Notes under the pieces: model-generated
The model's database searches: none
Told to the model about the DNA's origin: nothing
What the model saw: only the letters and a program-made list of their open reading frames with translations
NCBI GenBank assembly: GCA_965248855.1
Contig: CBDFKQ010000014.1
Span: 186,001-250,000 of the forward strand
Origin: CBDFKQ01 sp965248855
GTDB taxonomy: Bacteria > Bacteroidota > Bacteroidia > Cytophagales > 172606-1
DNA length: 64,000 bases
Reading direction: 5' to 3'
Part shown: positions 25,226 to 33,148 of the stretch, piece by piece
How the letters are laid out: each line of letters starts with the position of its first letter
Position numbering within the stretch: position 1 is the stretch's first letter
Position numbers and translations under genes: made by a program

Positions 25226-26761
25226 ATGTACAAAAACTTGCTTTCTGATATGAGTAATTATATTTTTTTTAAAAAAACCGTACTTTTTTGCTGCATGGTT
25301 TATGTTTTGAGTACTACATGCTCGCAGTCCTTTCCAAAAAAAACGTCGAACATACAAGATTTATTAGAGTTATTAAAAGACCTTGATGAAGAGAGGGGTT
25401 TGAGGAACGGAACCTGGTCTTTCTCATTAAAGTCTGTTAAAAACGAAGAAACTATTATTAATCACAATGCAGATAAAAGTGTAATAATTGCTTCAAATAT
25501 GAAAGTTGTTACTACTGCTGCTGCTTTGGATATATTAGGTGAAGATTTCACATTTCAAACATTTTTGGAATATGATGGGAATATTTTACCGGACGGAACA
25601 TTAAACGGAAATATTTATATCAGAGGTGGCGGTGACCCTACGTTAGGATCACGAAGAGTAAAAGGATCGTTGAACACAAATGAAATTTTTGATTTGTGGG
25701 CAAAAAAAATTCATGATTTTGGTATTAAAAAAATCACAGGTTCTGTCATCGCCGATGCAGACTTTTTTGAAGAAAATGCTGTTCCTTCAGGTTGGACGTG
25801 GGGTGACATGGGTAATTACTTTGGTGCTGCAGCCTTTGGCTTAAACTTGAATGATAATATGTATCGTTTAACATTTAAATCTGCTAAAGATGAAGGTGCT
25901 CCGACAAGTATTTTAAAAATTGAACCTCAAATACCGGGTTTAACCGTTACAAGTACTGTAAAAACAGGAAAATCAACTTCAGGTGATAATGCATATATAT
26001 ATGGATCAATGTATGGAAATTATCAATTTATAGAAGGTACAATTCCATCCGGGATACCTGAATTTTCTATCAGAGGAGCAATACCTGATGTGCCTAAAAC
26101 AACTTCAATACTTTTTTATCAAAAATTAAGCAGAAACAAAATTGAAGTTTCAGGTGATGCAACTACTACCAGAATTTTAAGGATGCAGGGAAAATCAGTA
26201 AATGATCAACGAAAAATAATTTATATGCACATATCCCCATCATTGAGAGATATTGTTTATCAAACTAATTTATACAGCATGAACTTGTATGCTGAAGCCA
26301 TTGCAAAAATGATTGGTAAAAAAGTATCGAGTGATGGAAGTACTGTTGGAGGAGTAAATGCTATTCGGAACCATTGGTATCAAAAAGGAATAAAAAATGC
26401 CGGTTTTTTCTTAAAAGATGGTTGTGGTTTATCGCGCAGCAATGCAACTACCACTTCACAACTTACCGATATTTTACTTTATATGAGCAAACAACCGATA
26501 TTTGGCACTTTTTATAATTCTTTACCTGTTGCAGGGGCTTCCGGTACCATGTCGCCTATTGCGAGAGGTACTATTGCTGCAGGAAATTTAAGAGCAAAAA
26601 CGGGTTCGATTGAACGAGTTAAAAGCTATACAGGTTATTTTAGATCACAAAGTGGAGATTTGTATGCATTTTCGATGGTTGCCAACGATTATGAAATGAC
26701 TTCTGAAATTTTAGAAGAGAAAATAGAAAAGATAATGGTAACTATGGCACAATTGCAATAA
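25226..26761 (+). CDS. dacB: D-alanyl-D-alanine carboxypeptidase/endopeptidase, PBP4 type
   Basis: All three active-site motifs of S13 (PBP4) peptidases are present: SNMK (Ser90-Lys93), SMN near 351-353 and KTG near 458-460. The insert domain with YIRGGGDPTLGS lies between the first two, as in DacB. It cleaves D-Ala-D-Ala peptides in periplasmic peptidoglycan. The protein starts with MYKNLLSDMSNYIFFKKTVLF; the ATG at 25250 (residue 9) gives a more normal signal peptide and may be the real start. A terminator follows the stop. Confident family call. Confidence 0.92.
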   Translation: MYKNLLSDMSNYIFFKKTVLFCCMVYVLSTTCSQSFPKKTSNIQDLLELLKDLDEERGLRNGTWSFSLKSVKNEETIINHNADKSVIIASNMKVVTTAAALDILGEDFTFQTFLEYDGNILPDGTLNGNIYIRGGGDPTLGSRRVKGSLNTNEIFDLWAKKIHDFGIKKITGSVIADADFFEENAVPSGWTWGDMGNYFGAAAFGLNLNDNMYRLTFKSAKDEGAPTSILKIEPQIPGLTVTSTVKTGKSTSGDNAYIYGSMYGNYQFIEGTIPSGIPEFSIRGAIPDVPKTTSILFYQKLSRNKIEVSGDATTTRILRMQGKSVNDQRKIIYMHISPSLRDIVYQTNLYSMNLYAEAIAKMIGKKVSSDGSTVGGVNAIRNHWYQKGIKNAGFFLKDGCGLSRSNATTTSQLTDILLYMSKQPIFGTFYNSLPVAGASGTMSPIARGTIAAGNLRAKTGSIERVKSYTGYFRSQSGDLYAFSMVANDYEMTSEILEEKIEKIMVTMAQLQ

Positions 26762-26776
26762 CATGTGCAATAAAAT

Positions 26777-26818
26777 AAAAACTGTATACCACCTAACAAT
26801 AGGTAATATACAGTTTTT
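26777..26818 (+). terminator. Terminator of dacB
   Basis: AAAAACTGTATA (26777-26788) pairs with TATACAGTTTTT (26807-26818), with an inner ACCT/AGGT pairing, just after the stop of dacB. The T-run is part of the right arm. Confidence 0.8.
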
Positions 26819-26931
26819 ATTACTAATAATATTTTAAAATAGGCATTTAAATTATATTATAATTTGCCGTTCAAATCACACATGTTAACATTTTCGCTTT
26901 TATGAGTTGTCACTTTTTTCCTCTTAAGTAA

Positions 26932-28242
26932 CTAGACTCTAACTAGCTGTAAGCCAAGTGCCTTTGCTTGCTTGTTCAATCTGTTAATTTGCTTTTCTTT
27001 AAACTGTTTTTCATATACTTCATTTCGCATTGGTTCAAATTTAACTTTATCTTTCAACATCTTATAAAAGATTACTGCTATTTTTCTTGCTGTTGCTACT
27101 ATTGCTTTTGGTGTTCCTTTCTTGCTTTTTATTTTTTTATAGAAATGTGATAGCCAGTTATTACTTCTTTGAATAGAATAAGCTGCCAATTTAAATACCT
27201 GACCAGCTCTATTCTTCTTTTTTGGGATTTTGCTGCTTAATATTTTTCCCCCTGAAATTTTATTATTGGGGGCTAGGTTGAGCCAGGATGTAAAATGTTT
27301 CACCGTGGGCCACTTACTCATATCAAGTCCAATCTCACTAATAATCCCTATCGCATTTGAATCGGTAATGCCAAATATCTCCGTTAAATCCACGCTTGTT
27401 ATCGTAGCCAGATTGATATTTCCCAAATTTATGTCATTTTTATTCCTCTTTCCATTTTGTTTCTTTTCTTCTAATTCTTCTTCATTAACTAAGGTTTTTA
27501 AGTGTTCTTCTATCTTTTTATCGCAATCTATAATGCTTGCACAGTATGTTTTATACATATTATAACTTTGTTCCAGTTCAAAAAGATGTTCTTCCTTCCA
27601 AATTCCATTCAGCGATTTTTTTATTGATTCTTTCTTTTCTCTTCGGATGCGGTTATCACACAAGGCTGTTAGTTTTTCCACATCCCGTTCGCCTTTTAGA
27701 ATGCTTTCTATTATTTCTCTACCTGATTTTCCGGTAATGTCTGCGATGACATGTTGAAGTTTTACATTCATTTGTTCAAAAGCTTTCTGCATCATGCGCA
27801 CATGAGTAGCCGACATTTCTATTAAATTTTTCCTATGACGAACATAGGTTCTTAGTTTTCTGGTAAAGCCATCGGGTTGAAAGCCGGAAGACAATAAACC
27901 GCAGCTATGTAATTGCCTGATCCATTCTGCATCGCTAATGTCAGTCTTTTTACCTTTTACATTTTTTACATGTTTGGCTGTAACTAGCAATACATCTATC
28001 CCTGCTTCCTGAATCATGAGAAACAGACTCACCCAGTAAATTCCAGTGGCTTCCATGGCTACTGTATCTACCTTGCATTCTTTTAACCATGCTACAAGGG
28101 TTTCCAAATCTTCTGTAAAAGCACCAAAAGCTTTTATAGGTTCTGATAAATCAGGGTTTACAGCTACAAAATGCTCTTTACTGGAAATGTCAATCCCGGC
28201 AGCATTAGGAGAAATAATGGGAAATGCTTTTTTGTGTGTCAT
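26932..28242 (-). CDS. IS110-family transposase (DEDD recombinase)
   Basis: The 436-residue protein shows the RuvC-like DEDD domain: Asp18 (AAGIDISSKEH), Glu64 (AMEATGIYW), Asp101 and Asp104 (TDISDAEWI). A coiled-coil spacer follows (about 180-275), then the Transposase_20 domain with FTSWLNLAPNNKISGGKIL, which includes the expected catalytic serine. IS110 enzymes recombine through an RNA-guided mechanism using an element-encoded bridge/seekRNA. The coding region appears intact, so the element could be active. It sits between dacB and the SDR gene without disrupting either. Confidence 0.95.
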   Translation of the reverse strand: MTHKKAFPIISPNAAGIDISSKEHFVAVNPDLSEPIKAFGAFTEDLETLVAWLKECKVDTVAMEATGIYWVSLFLMIQEAGIDVLLVTAKHVKNVKGKKTDISDAEWIRQLHSCGLLSSGFQPDGFTRKLRTYVRHRKNLIEMSATHVRMMQKAFEQMNVKLQHVIADITGKSGREIIESILKGERDVEKLTALCDNRIRREKKESIKKSLNGIWKEEHLFELEQSYNMYKTYCASIIDCDKKIEEHLKTLVNEEELEEKKQNGKRNKNDINLGNINLATITSVDLTEIFGITDSNAIGIISEIGLDMSKWPTVKHFTSWLNLAPNNKISGGKILSSKIPKKKNRAGQVFKLAAYSIQRSNNWLSHFYKKIKSKKGTPKAIVATARKIAVIFYKMLKDKVKFEPMRNEVYEKQFKEKQINRLNKQAKALGLQLVRV

Positions 28243-28440
28243 GCTTTTAAAATTTAAAGTATAAAAAGCAGTGCATTTGTTCTTTCCAGATTCCTATAAG
28301 CTCTTAAACGGGGTCCTGATTTATTGGCCACCAAATGGATTTCTATTAAAAGAACATAACCAAACTTGATGGCGGGTTCGTATAACACCATTGAAAAAGA
28401 CGGTTTTGCTTTGGCACTGCTAGCTTGACAAGTTACTTCA
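28243..28440 (-). ncRNA. Candidate IS110 bridge RNA region
   Basis: The 5' non-coding part of the element, on the transposase strand, is where IS110-group elements make a roughly 180-nt bridge RNA with target and donor loops. The stretch is more GC-varied than its surroundings and is conserved only by position. I did not identify the loops; the call rests on family knowledge. Confidence 0.4.
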
Positions 28441-28659
28441 GGGGATTTAGAATTTCAAATGTTTAGATACTTGATGAAAAAAGTAACCAAAAAAATCAAG
28501 AAATTCCGAATGCTGTCCGCCCACATACCCTCCGCACGCCCGCCGGAATTTCAGGCCTACACCTTCTAATTTTTGATTTCTTTTTATTGATATATTTTTT
28601 TTTCTGTTTTTTTTAAAATAAAATATATAATACTTAAATGCCTATTGCAATAATAATTT
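28441..28659. other. Intergenic foldback with GC-rich core
   Basis: Between the IS and the SDR gene, AAATCAAGAAATTCCG (near 28493-28508) and CGGAATTTC plus TTGATTTC (near 28543-28581) can pair around a GC-rich core. It looks like an interspersed palindromic repeat of the kind seen in other Bacteroidota, from memory only. The rest is T-rich. Confidence 0.45.
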
Positions 28660-29370
28660 TTAAGTCGGCATGGTTGGCCTTACTTCAATTTTGCTTGGCA
28701 AGGTTCTTGGATTCATTTTTATTAAATCATAAACCATTTCTCCAATATCTTCAGGTTGTATTTTCCAGGCATCTTTTTCATTCGGCACGTGGTTGTTAAA
28801 ATGTGTCGCTACAGAGCCGGGCATAATGGTTGTAACTTTAATCCCTTCTTTCCTTAAGTCGAGCATAATAGCTTGCGAAAAACCCACTAAACCGAATTTA
28901 CTTGCATTATAAGCTGCACCATTAGCAAAAAAATTTGTTCCTGCTAAACTTGCAATACTAATAAAATATCCTTTAGAATTTTTTAAAGCAGCAAGAGTTG
29001 CTTTTGCAGTAAAAAAAACGCCTGTTAAATTTATGTCAATAGTTTCCTGCCACTGGTCTGCAGTAAGTTCTTGAATTGGAGCAAAATGACCTACACCCGC
29101 ATTTGCAATTACATAATCCAACCTTCCCCAATGTTTTATAATTTCATCCACTGCTTTCTGTTGCGAATCCAAATTTCTTACATCCGAAGCCAATCCTAAA
29201 GCATAACCGGTTTTTATTTTATTTAACAAAGCTGCAGCTTCATCAGCATTTTCTTTTGATCTGCTGGTGATTGCCACTTTTATACCTTGTTTAATAAGTG
29301 CTTCCGCAACTCCATATCCAATTCCTTTTGAACCACCGGTAACTAATGCCGTTTTAATAATTTCTGACAT
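28660..29370 (-). CDS. Short-chain dehydrogenase/reductase (3-oxoacyl-ACP reductase-like)
   Basis: In 236 residues it has the SDR cofactor motif TGGSKGIGYG near 11-20, NAG at about 89-91, the catalytic Ser in SIASLAG and the YNASK catalytic Tyr/Lys pair. This classical SDR reduces or oxidises a carbonyl or alcohol with NAD(P)(H). The 3-oxoacyl-ACP reductase-like sequence is generic, so the substrate cannot be stated. It stands alone on the minus strand, diverging from the GNAT gene, and lies beside the insertion sequence. Confidence 0.9.
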   Translation of the reverse strand: MSEIIKTALVTGGSKGIGYGVAEALIKQGIKVAITSRSKENADEAAALLNKIKTGYALGLASDVRNLDSQQKAVDEIIKHWGRLDYVIANAGVGHFAPIQELTADQWQETIDINLTGVFFTAKATLAALKNSKGYFISIASLAGTNFFANGAAYNASKFGLVGFSQAIMLDLRKEGIKVTTIMPGSVATHFNNHVPNEKDAWKIQPEDIGEMVYDLIKMNPRTLPSKIEVRPTMPT

Positions 29371-29516
29371 AATGTATATAGTTTAAGTTTTATAAATCAT
29401 CAACAGAAAATAAACCGGCAAGGTTTGGTGTGAGATGAAATAAAAAGTTTTATTTGTGATTTTTAAGAATAATTATTTTTTTAAATAATTAATTATATAA
29501 AAAATAACTTCGAATA

Positions 29517-30014
29517 ATGTTAAAAAATAAAGAAGCTTCAGTTTTAGATATTCCGGTAATTCAAGAAATTGCTTATAAAACCTGGCCTGCAACTTATGGA
29601 AATCTTTTATCTAAAGAGCAAATGGAATATATGTTGGAAATGATGTATAGCAAAGAGGCCTTAACAGAACAGATTGAGGTGAAAAAGCATAATTTTATTT
29701 TGGCTTCAACAGATAATTTTTTTTCGGGCTTTGTATCTTACGAACTAAATTATAATAACGTAAATAAAACAAAAATTCATAAAATTTATATTTTACCTAC
29801 TGCACAGGGTAGTGGTATAGGAAAATATTTAATGAATGAGGTAATTAAAATTGTAATAGCCAACAATAATTTATCTCTTCTTTTAAATGTAAAAAGAGAT
29901 AACAAAGCAGTTGAATTTTATAAAAAGATAGGATTCGAGATTATCGGTAATGAAGATGTTAATTTCGGTAACGGTTTTTTTCTGAAAGATTATGTAATGG
30001 AGAAAAAATTATAA
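29517..30014 (+). CDS. GNAT family N-acetyltransferase
   Basis: The 165-residue protein has the GNAT acetyl-CoA loop as LPTAQGSGIGKYLMNEVIK, following the strand KIHKIYI, and ends with the FYKKIGFEIIG motif common to the family. It transfers an acetyl group from acetyl-CoA to an amine; the substrate is not predictable. A near-consensus -7 box (TAACTTCG) lies just ahead of the start. It is convergent with the PorE-like lipoprotein gene. Confidence 0.88.
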   Translation: MLKNKEASVLDIPVIQEIAYKTWPATYGNLLSKEQMEYMLEMMYSKEALTEQIEVKKHNFILASTDNFFSGFVSYELNYNNVNKTKIHKIYILPTAQGSGIGKYLMNEVIKIVIANNNLSLLLNVKRDNKAVEFYKKIGFEIIGNEDVNFGNGFFLKDYVMEKKL

Positions 30015-30076
30015 AGATGTGTTATTAACTGATGTTAAACGCAAAAATATTACGGCTAACTACCCATATAAAATCG

Positions 30077-30102
30077 ATCTGCAAGAAGTAGCCTATGCAG
30101 AT
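30077..30102. terminator. Weak convergent hairpin
   Basis: ATCTGC (30077-30082) and GCAGAT (30097-30102), flanked by A/T tracts on both sides, lie between the convergent GNAT and PorE-like genes and could end both transcripts. Confidence 0.35.
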
Positions 30103-30132
30103 TAAAATTTTCTAAACGATTATAAAAAAAAG

Positions 30133-32112
30133 CTAATTCACTTCCAGAATTCTAATTTCTGTACGGCGGTTTTTTTGATGTTCTTCTTCAGTTTGTGCAC
30201 TTTCTATCAACTGCCTGCTTTTTCCATAACCTTTTGCAGTTATTCTTTCGCGGCTTATTCCTTTAGTTATAATATAATTTACAGCCGATTCGGCACGGCG
30301 TTGTGAAAGGTCTTCATTGTATTTTATATTACCCCGGTCATCAGTATGTGAACTTAATTCAATTTTAATATCAGAATTGTCGTTCAAAAAATTAACCAGT
30401 TTATCTAATTCTTCAGCAGCATCTTCGCGAATGTTTGCTTTATCAAAATCATATAAAATATTTTCAACGACTAAAACATGATCTACCAATTTTTTATCCA
30501 GCAATATTTTTACTTCAAATGTGGTATCGGTTACGGGTTTAACCAATAACTCTTGCGGTATGGCCCTGCCAATCATACTAAATTCATCACGCTTAGTTAA
30601 GTAATCCGGTTTTTTTTCACTTATTATAGTATATATTTTCCCCTCAAGTACTTTTACTTTTCCAAATTTACCTTCACCATTGGTAGTGAATTCTCTCACT
30701 ATTTTATCACCATCCATTATTTTTACTTTAGTATCTGACAATGGAACTTCCTTCTTTTCTTTTGTTTCTTCAATTTCTTCAGTGGTAGTTACAGTTCCGG
30801 CCAGAAAGTAATTCACCAATTTTATATTTGTTTTTTTATCTCTGAAAATATAAATATCATCATCTCCATTGCCTCCATCCCTATTTGATGAAAAATACCC
30901 GAAAGATGGCGTTTTATAAACTATACCAAAATCATCTGCAATGGAATTGATGGGAACACCTAAGTTTTTAACAGTTATTTCACCATCTTTTTTGTTTGCA
31001 ATAAAAATATCCAAACCTCCTATACCGGGAAGTCCATCTGACGAAAAATATAATTTTCCATCATCAGATATATAAGGGAACATTTCATTTCCTGCAGTAT
31101 TAATCGTCGAACCTAAATTAGTTGCAGATCTAAATTTTCCGCTCGCATCAATACTTGCACGATAAAGATCTAAACCACCAAAGGTGCCCTCCCGATTTGA
31201 AGAGAAGTATAAAGTTTTTCCATCACCCGAAAAAGCAGGACAACCATCCCAACCTGTACTGTACTTTCCATTAATCACAGAATTTATTTCATCAAGATTG
31301 CGTGGTTCTGACCATTTCCCTTCAGAAAAAACAGACATATATAAATCAACTTCTGTATTTGGTTCATCTCTTTTTCCATTACTGCGTGCAAAAACAACTC
31401 TTCTTCCATCGGGAGAGAATGCCGGAGTGCCTTCATTTACGCTATTATCAAAAATATTTTCGCTGAAAAGTTTAATTTGTTTATCAAAAGTAGAATCTGA
31501 AATAAATTTTACTTCATATAAGCCAAGCATTCCAGTGCCTGTGGCTTTATAAATCCTATCCTTACGTGAAGCTGTAATTACAAGTTCATCTTTGAAAATA
31601 ACCGGAGAAAATTCTGCAGCCGAAGTATTTAATTCTCTTAAATTTTGAACTTCGAAAGGTGTTTTAGTATTTACTAAATCTTCAATGCCGGCAAGGTTTT
31701 CTGTTTCCTTTTTCGCTCTGGCTCTATTTTTTAAATTAGAGCCGCTTTTAGCATATATTTCAAATTGTTGAGCCGCTTCTTTATATTTTCCCTGTGCTTT
31801 TAATGCAGATGCATAATAAAACCGAGCGCCATCTTGTTTTGTTCTTGCATCAATAGCAGCTTTATAAAAAGGCTCTGCCTGAGCTAATCTGTTACTTAAT
31901 CGATATGATTCAGCCATTGCATAATTTACAGATGCAGGGTTATAACCTTTTGCTTTTGACTTTTCAAACAAACCAATAGCTGTTTGGTATTCAAGTGCAC
32001 GGTATTTTTTTTCTCCCTTTTTGTAAAGCCCGACTGCAGAATTACAGCCATAAAGGAATGGAAGAACAATCAATAAAATTAAAATGTATGAACGCAATAT
32101 ATTTACACGCAT
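30133..32112 (-). CDS. PorE-like OmpA-family lipoprotein (TPR - PD40 - OmpA)
   Basis: The lipoprotein signal ends FLYGC (Cys23). The 659-residue protein then shows TPR-like helices (about 25-130), WD40-like PD40 propeller repeats (FSPDGRRVVFARSNG, FSGDGKTLYFSSNREG, ISDDGKLYFSSDGLPG), a short carboxypeptidase-regulatory-like domain (about 445-530) and a C-terminal OmpA peptidoglycan-binding domain (NILYDFDKANIREDAAEEL ending in the KNRRTEIRI signature). This order matches PorE, which links the type IX secretion machine to peptidoglycan. A second protein of this kind is at 60765-63077. The gene is isolated; the rest of the T9SS core is not in the window. Confidence 0.85.
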   Translation of the reverse strand: MRVNILRSYILILLIVLPFLYGCNSAVGLYKKGEKKYRALEYQTAIGLFEKSKAKGYNPASVNYAMAESYRLSNRLAQAEPFYKAAIDARTKQDGARFYYASALKAQGKYKEAAQQFEIYAKSGSNLKNRARAKKETENLAGIEDLVNTKTPFEVQNLRELNTSAAEFSPVIFKDELVITASRKDRIYKATGTGMLGLYEVKFISDSTFDKQIKLFSENIFDNSVNEGTPAFSPDGRRVVFARSNGKRDEPNTEVDLYMSVFSEGKWSEPRNLDEINSVINGKYSTGWDGCPAFSGDGKTLYFSSNREGTFGGLDLYRASIDASGKFRSATNLGSTINTAGNEMFPYISDDGKLYFSSDGLPGIGGLDIFIANKKDGEITVKNLGVPINSIADDFGIVYKTPSFGYFSSNRDGGNGDDDIYIFRDKKTNIKLVNYFLAGTVTTTEEIEETKEKKEVPLSDTKVKIMDGDKIVREFTTNGEGKFGKVKVLEGKIYTIISEKKPDYLTKRDEFSMIGRAIPQELLVKPVTDTTFEVKILLDKKLVDHVLVVENILYDFDKANIREDAAEELDKLVNFLNDNSDIKIELSSHTDDRGNIKYNEDLSQRRAESAVNYIITKGISRERITAKGYGKSRQLIESAQTEEEHQKNRRTEIRILEVN

Positions 32113-32257
32113 CTCTGCTTTTGAGTTAAAAAATTAAATTTCAATTATTTTAAACAATTCTCCAAAGAAATTATATTTTTAACGAATTAAATAGAAAATT
32201 ATTTGTCAGAATTAAGATTAAAGGATTAACAGATTTTATTAGATTCTTGAAGTTTAA

Positions 32258-32287
32258 ATATCGTTTTATCAATATTGATATTTTGAT
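32258..32287 (+). repeat. Dispersed 30-bp palindromic repeat, copy 1 of the local pair
   Basis: The unit runs ATATCGTTTTATC, AATATTGATATTTTGAT, with a central ATCAATATTGAT palindrome. Exact copies in either orientation are at 21031-21060 and 43135-43164; one-mismatch copies at 32368-32397 and 35229-35258. Confidence 0.8.
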
Positions 32288-32367
32288 AATTTAATTTAAA
32301 AAGCATTTTTTCAATAAAAGATTTAAATCCTCTTTTCCTGAAATCCTAATTCAGAATAAAGATTTAA

Positions 32368-32397
32368 ATATCGTTTTATCAATATCGATATTTTGAT
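32368..32397 (+). repeat. Dispersed 30-bp palindromic repeat, copy 2 of the local pair
   Basis: Matches 32258-32287 with one T-to-C change in the centre (AATATCGATA). Same orientation. Confidence 0.8.
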
Positions 32398-32436
32398 AAT
32401 TTAATTTTAAAGATTTTTTTTCTAAGTCTTAATATT

Positions 32437-33075
32437 CTAATTCAAAAAAGGATTTAACTTTTTTTCATTACCAATTGTAGTAAAAGGGCCGTGACCGGGA
32501 TAAACTTTTACATCATTTTTTAAAGGAAAAAATTGAGTTTTAATGCTTTTTATTAAGGTTTCAAAATTTCCTCCCGGCAAATCTGTTCTTCCAATACTGT
32601 TTTGAAATAATACATCACCACCTATTATATACTCTTCTTCTTCATTATAAAATGCGATATGCCCCGGTGCGTGGCCGGGTACAAATAATATTTTTAAAGC
32701 AGTGTTTCCAAATTTAAAAATACTTCCTTCATCTAAAAATCCATCTTGCTCACTTTCCTGATAATTAATAAAACCGTAAATGGGTGCATATACTTTTACT
32801 GCACGTAATGTATCTGCATCAATCTTATGAACAAATAGTTTTGTATTAAAATGTTTTTTAACGAAGGCATTACCCAATACATGGTCAACATGGCTGTGGG
32901 TTGATAGTAAGGCAACAACTTTTAAATTATTAGTAGCTATATAATTTTTTAATTGTTCTTCTTCCTCTTTAGTGTAGCAGCCGGCATCGATAATAACTGC
33001 TTCGTTTGTTTCATCGGAAAGCACGTATGTGTTTTCGTAAAGAGCATTAAAAGTAAAAATCTTAATCGTTGTCAT
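32437..33075 (-). CDS. MBL-fold metallo-hydrolase, glyoxalase II-like
   Basis: The 212-residue protein has the metal-binding motif THSHVDHVLG (near 59-68) and the downstream ligands in VPGHAPGHIAFY, GGDVLF and VYPGHGPFT. This is the small hydroxyacylglutathione hydrolase-like group of the metallo-beta-lactamase fold. It hydrolyses a thioester or related bond in the cytoplasm; without glutathione-specific residues assigned, the substrate stays open. Its start is 73 nt after the M3 peptidase stop on the minus strand. Confidence 0.9.
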   Translation of the reverse strand: MTTIKIFTFNALYENTYVLSDETNEAVIIDAGCYTKEEEEQLKNYIATNNLKVVALLSTHSHVDHVLGNAFVKKHFNTKLFVHKIDADTLRAVKVYAPIYGFINYQESEQDGFLDEGSIFKFGNTALKILFVPGHAPGHIAFYNEEEEYIIGGDVLFQNSIGRTDLPGGNFETLIKSIKTQFFPLKNDVKVYPGHGPFTTIGNEKKLNPFLN

Positions 33076-33148
33076 TTTATTTTTTGCAAAACAGATTATT
33101 ATTAGTAAATATATTTAGAAGAAAAATACCGGGCCTAAGACAAATTTT

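Larger units (their letters stand above)
26920..28444 (-). mobile_element. IS110-family insertion sequence (ends approximate)
   Basis: A 16-bp imperfect inverted repeat (13 matches) brackets the transposase: 26920-26935, and 28429-28444 containing AGTTACTT. The enclosed 1.5 kb is a normal size for IS110. The right end overlaps the transposase stop codon, while about 200 nt of non-coding sequence precede the start, the side where IS110-group elements encode their bridge RNA. True ends need comparison with other copies. No second copy lies in the window. Confidence 0.6.
32113..32436. other. Intergenic region with two copies of a 30-bp dispersed repeat
   Basis: Copies of the dispersed repeat lie at 32258-32287 and 32368-32397 in the same orientation, 110 bp apart and differing by one base. 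Nearby sequence (GATTTAAA, TTTGATAATTTAATTT) is also repeated between them. No gene or other RNA is seen. Confidence 0.75.
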
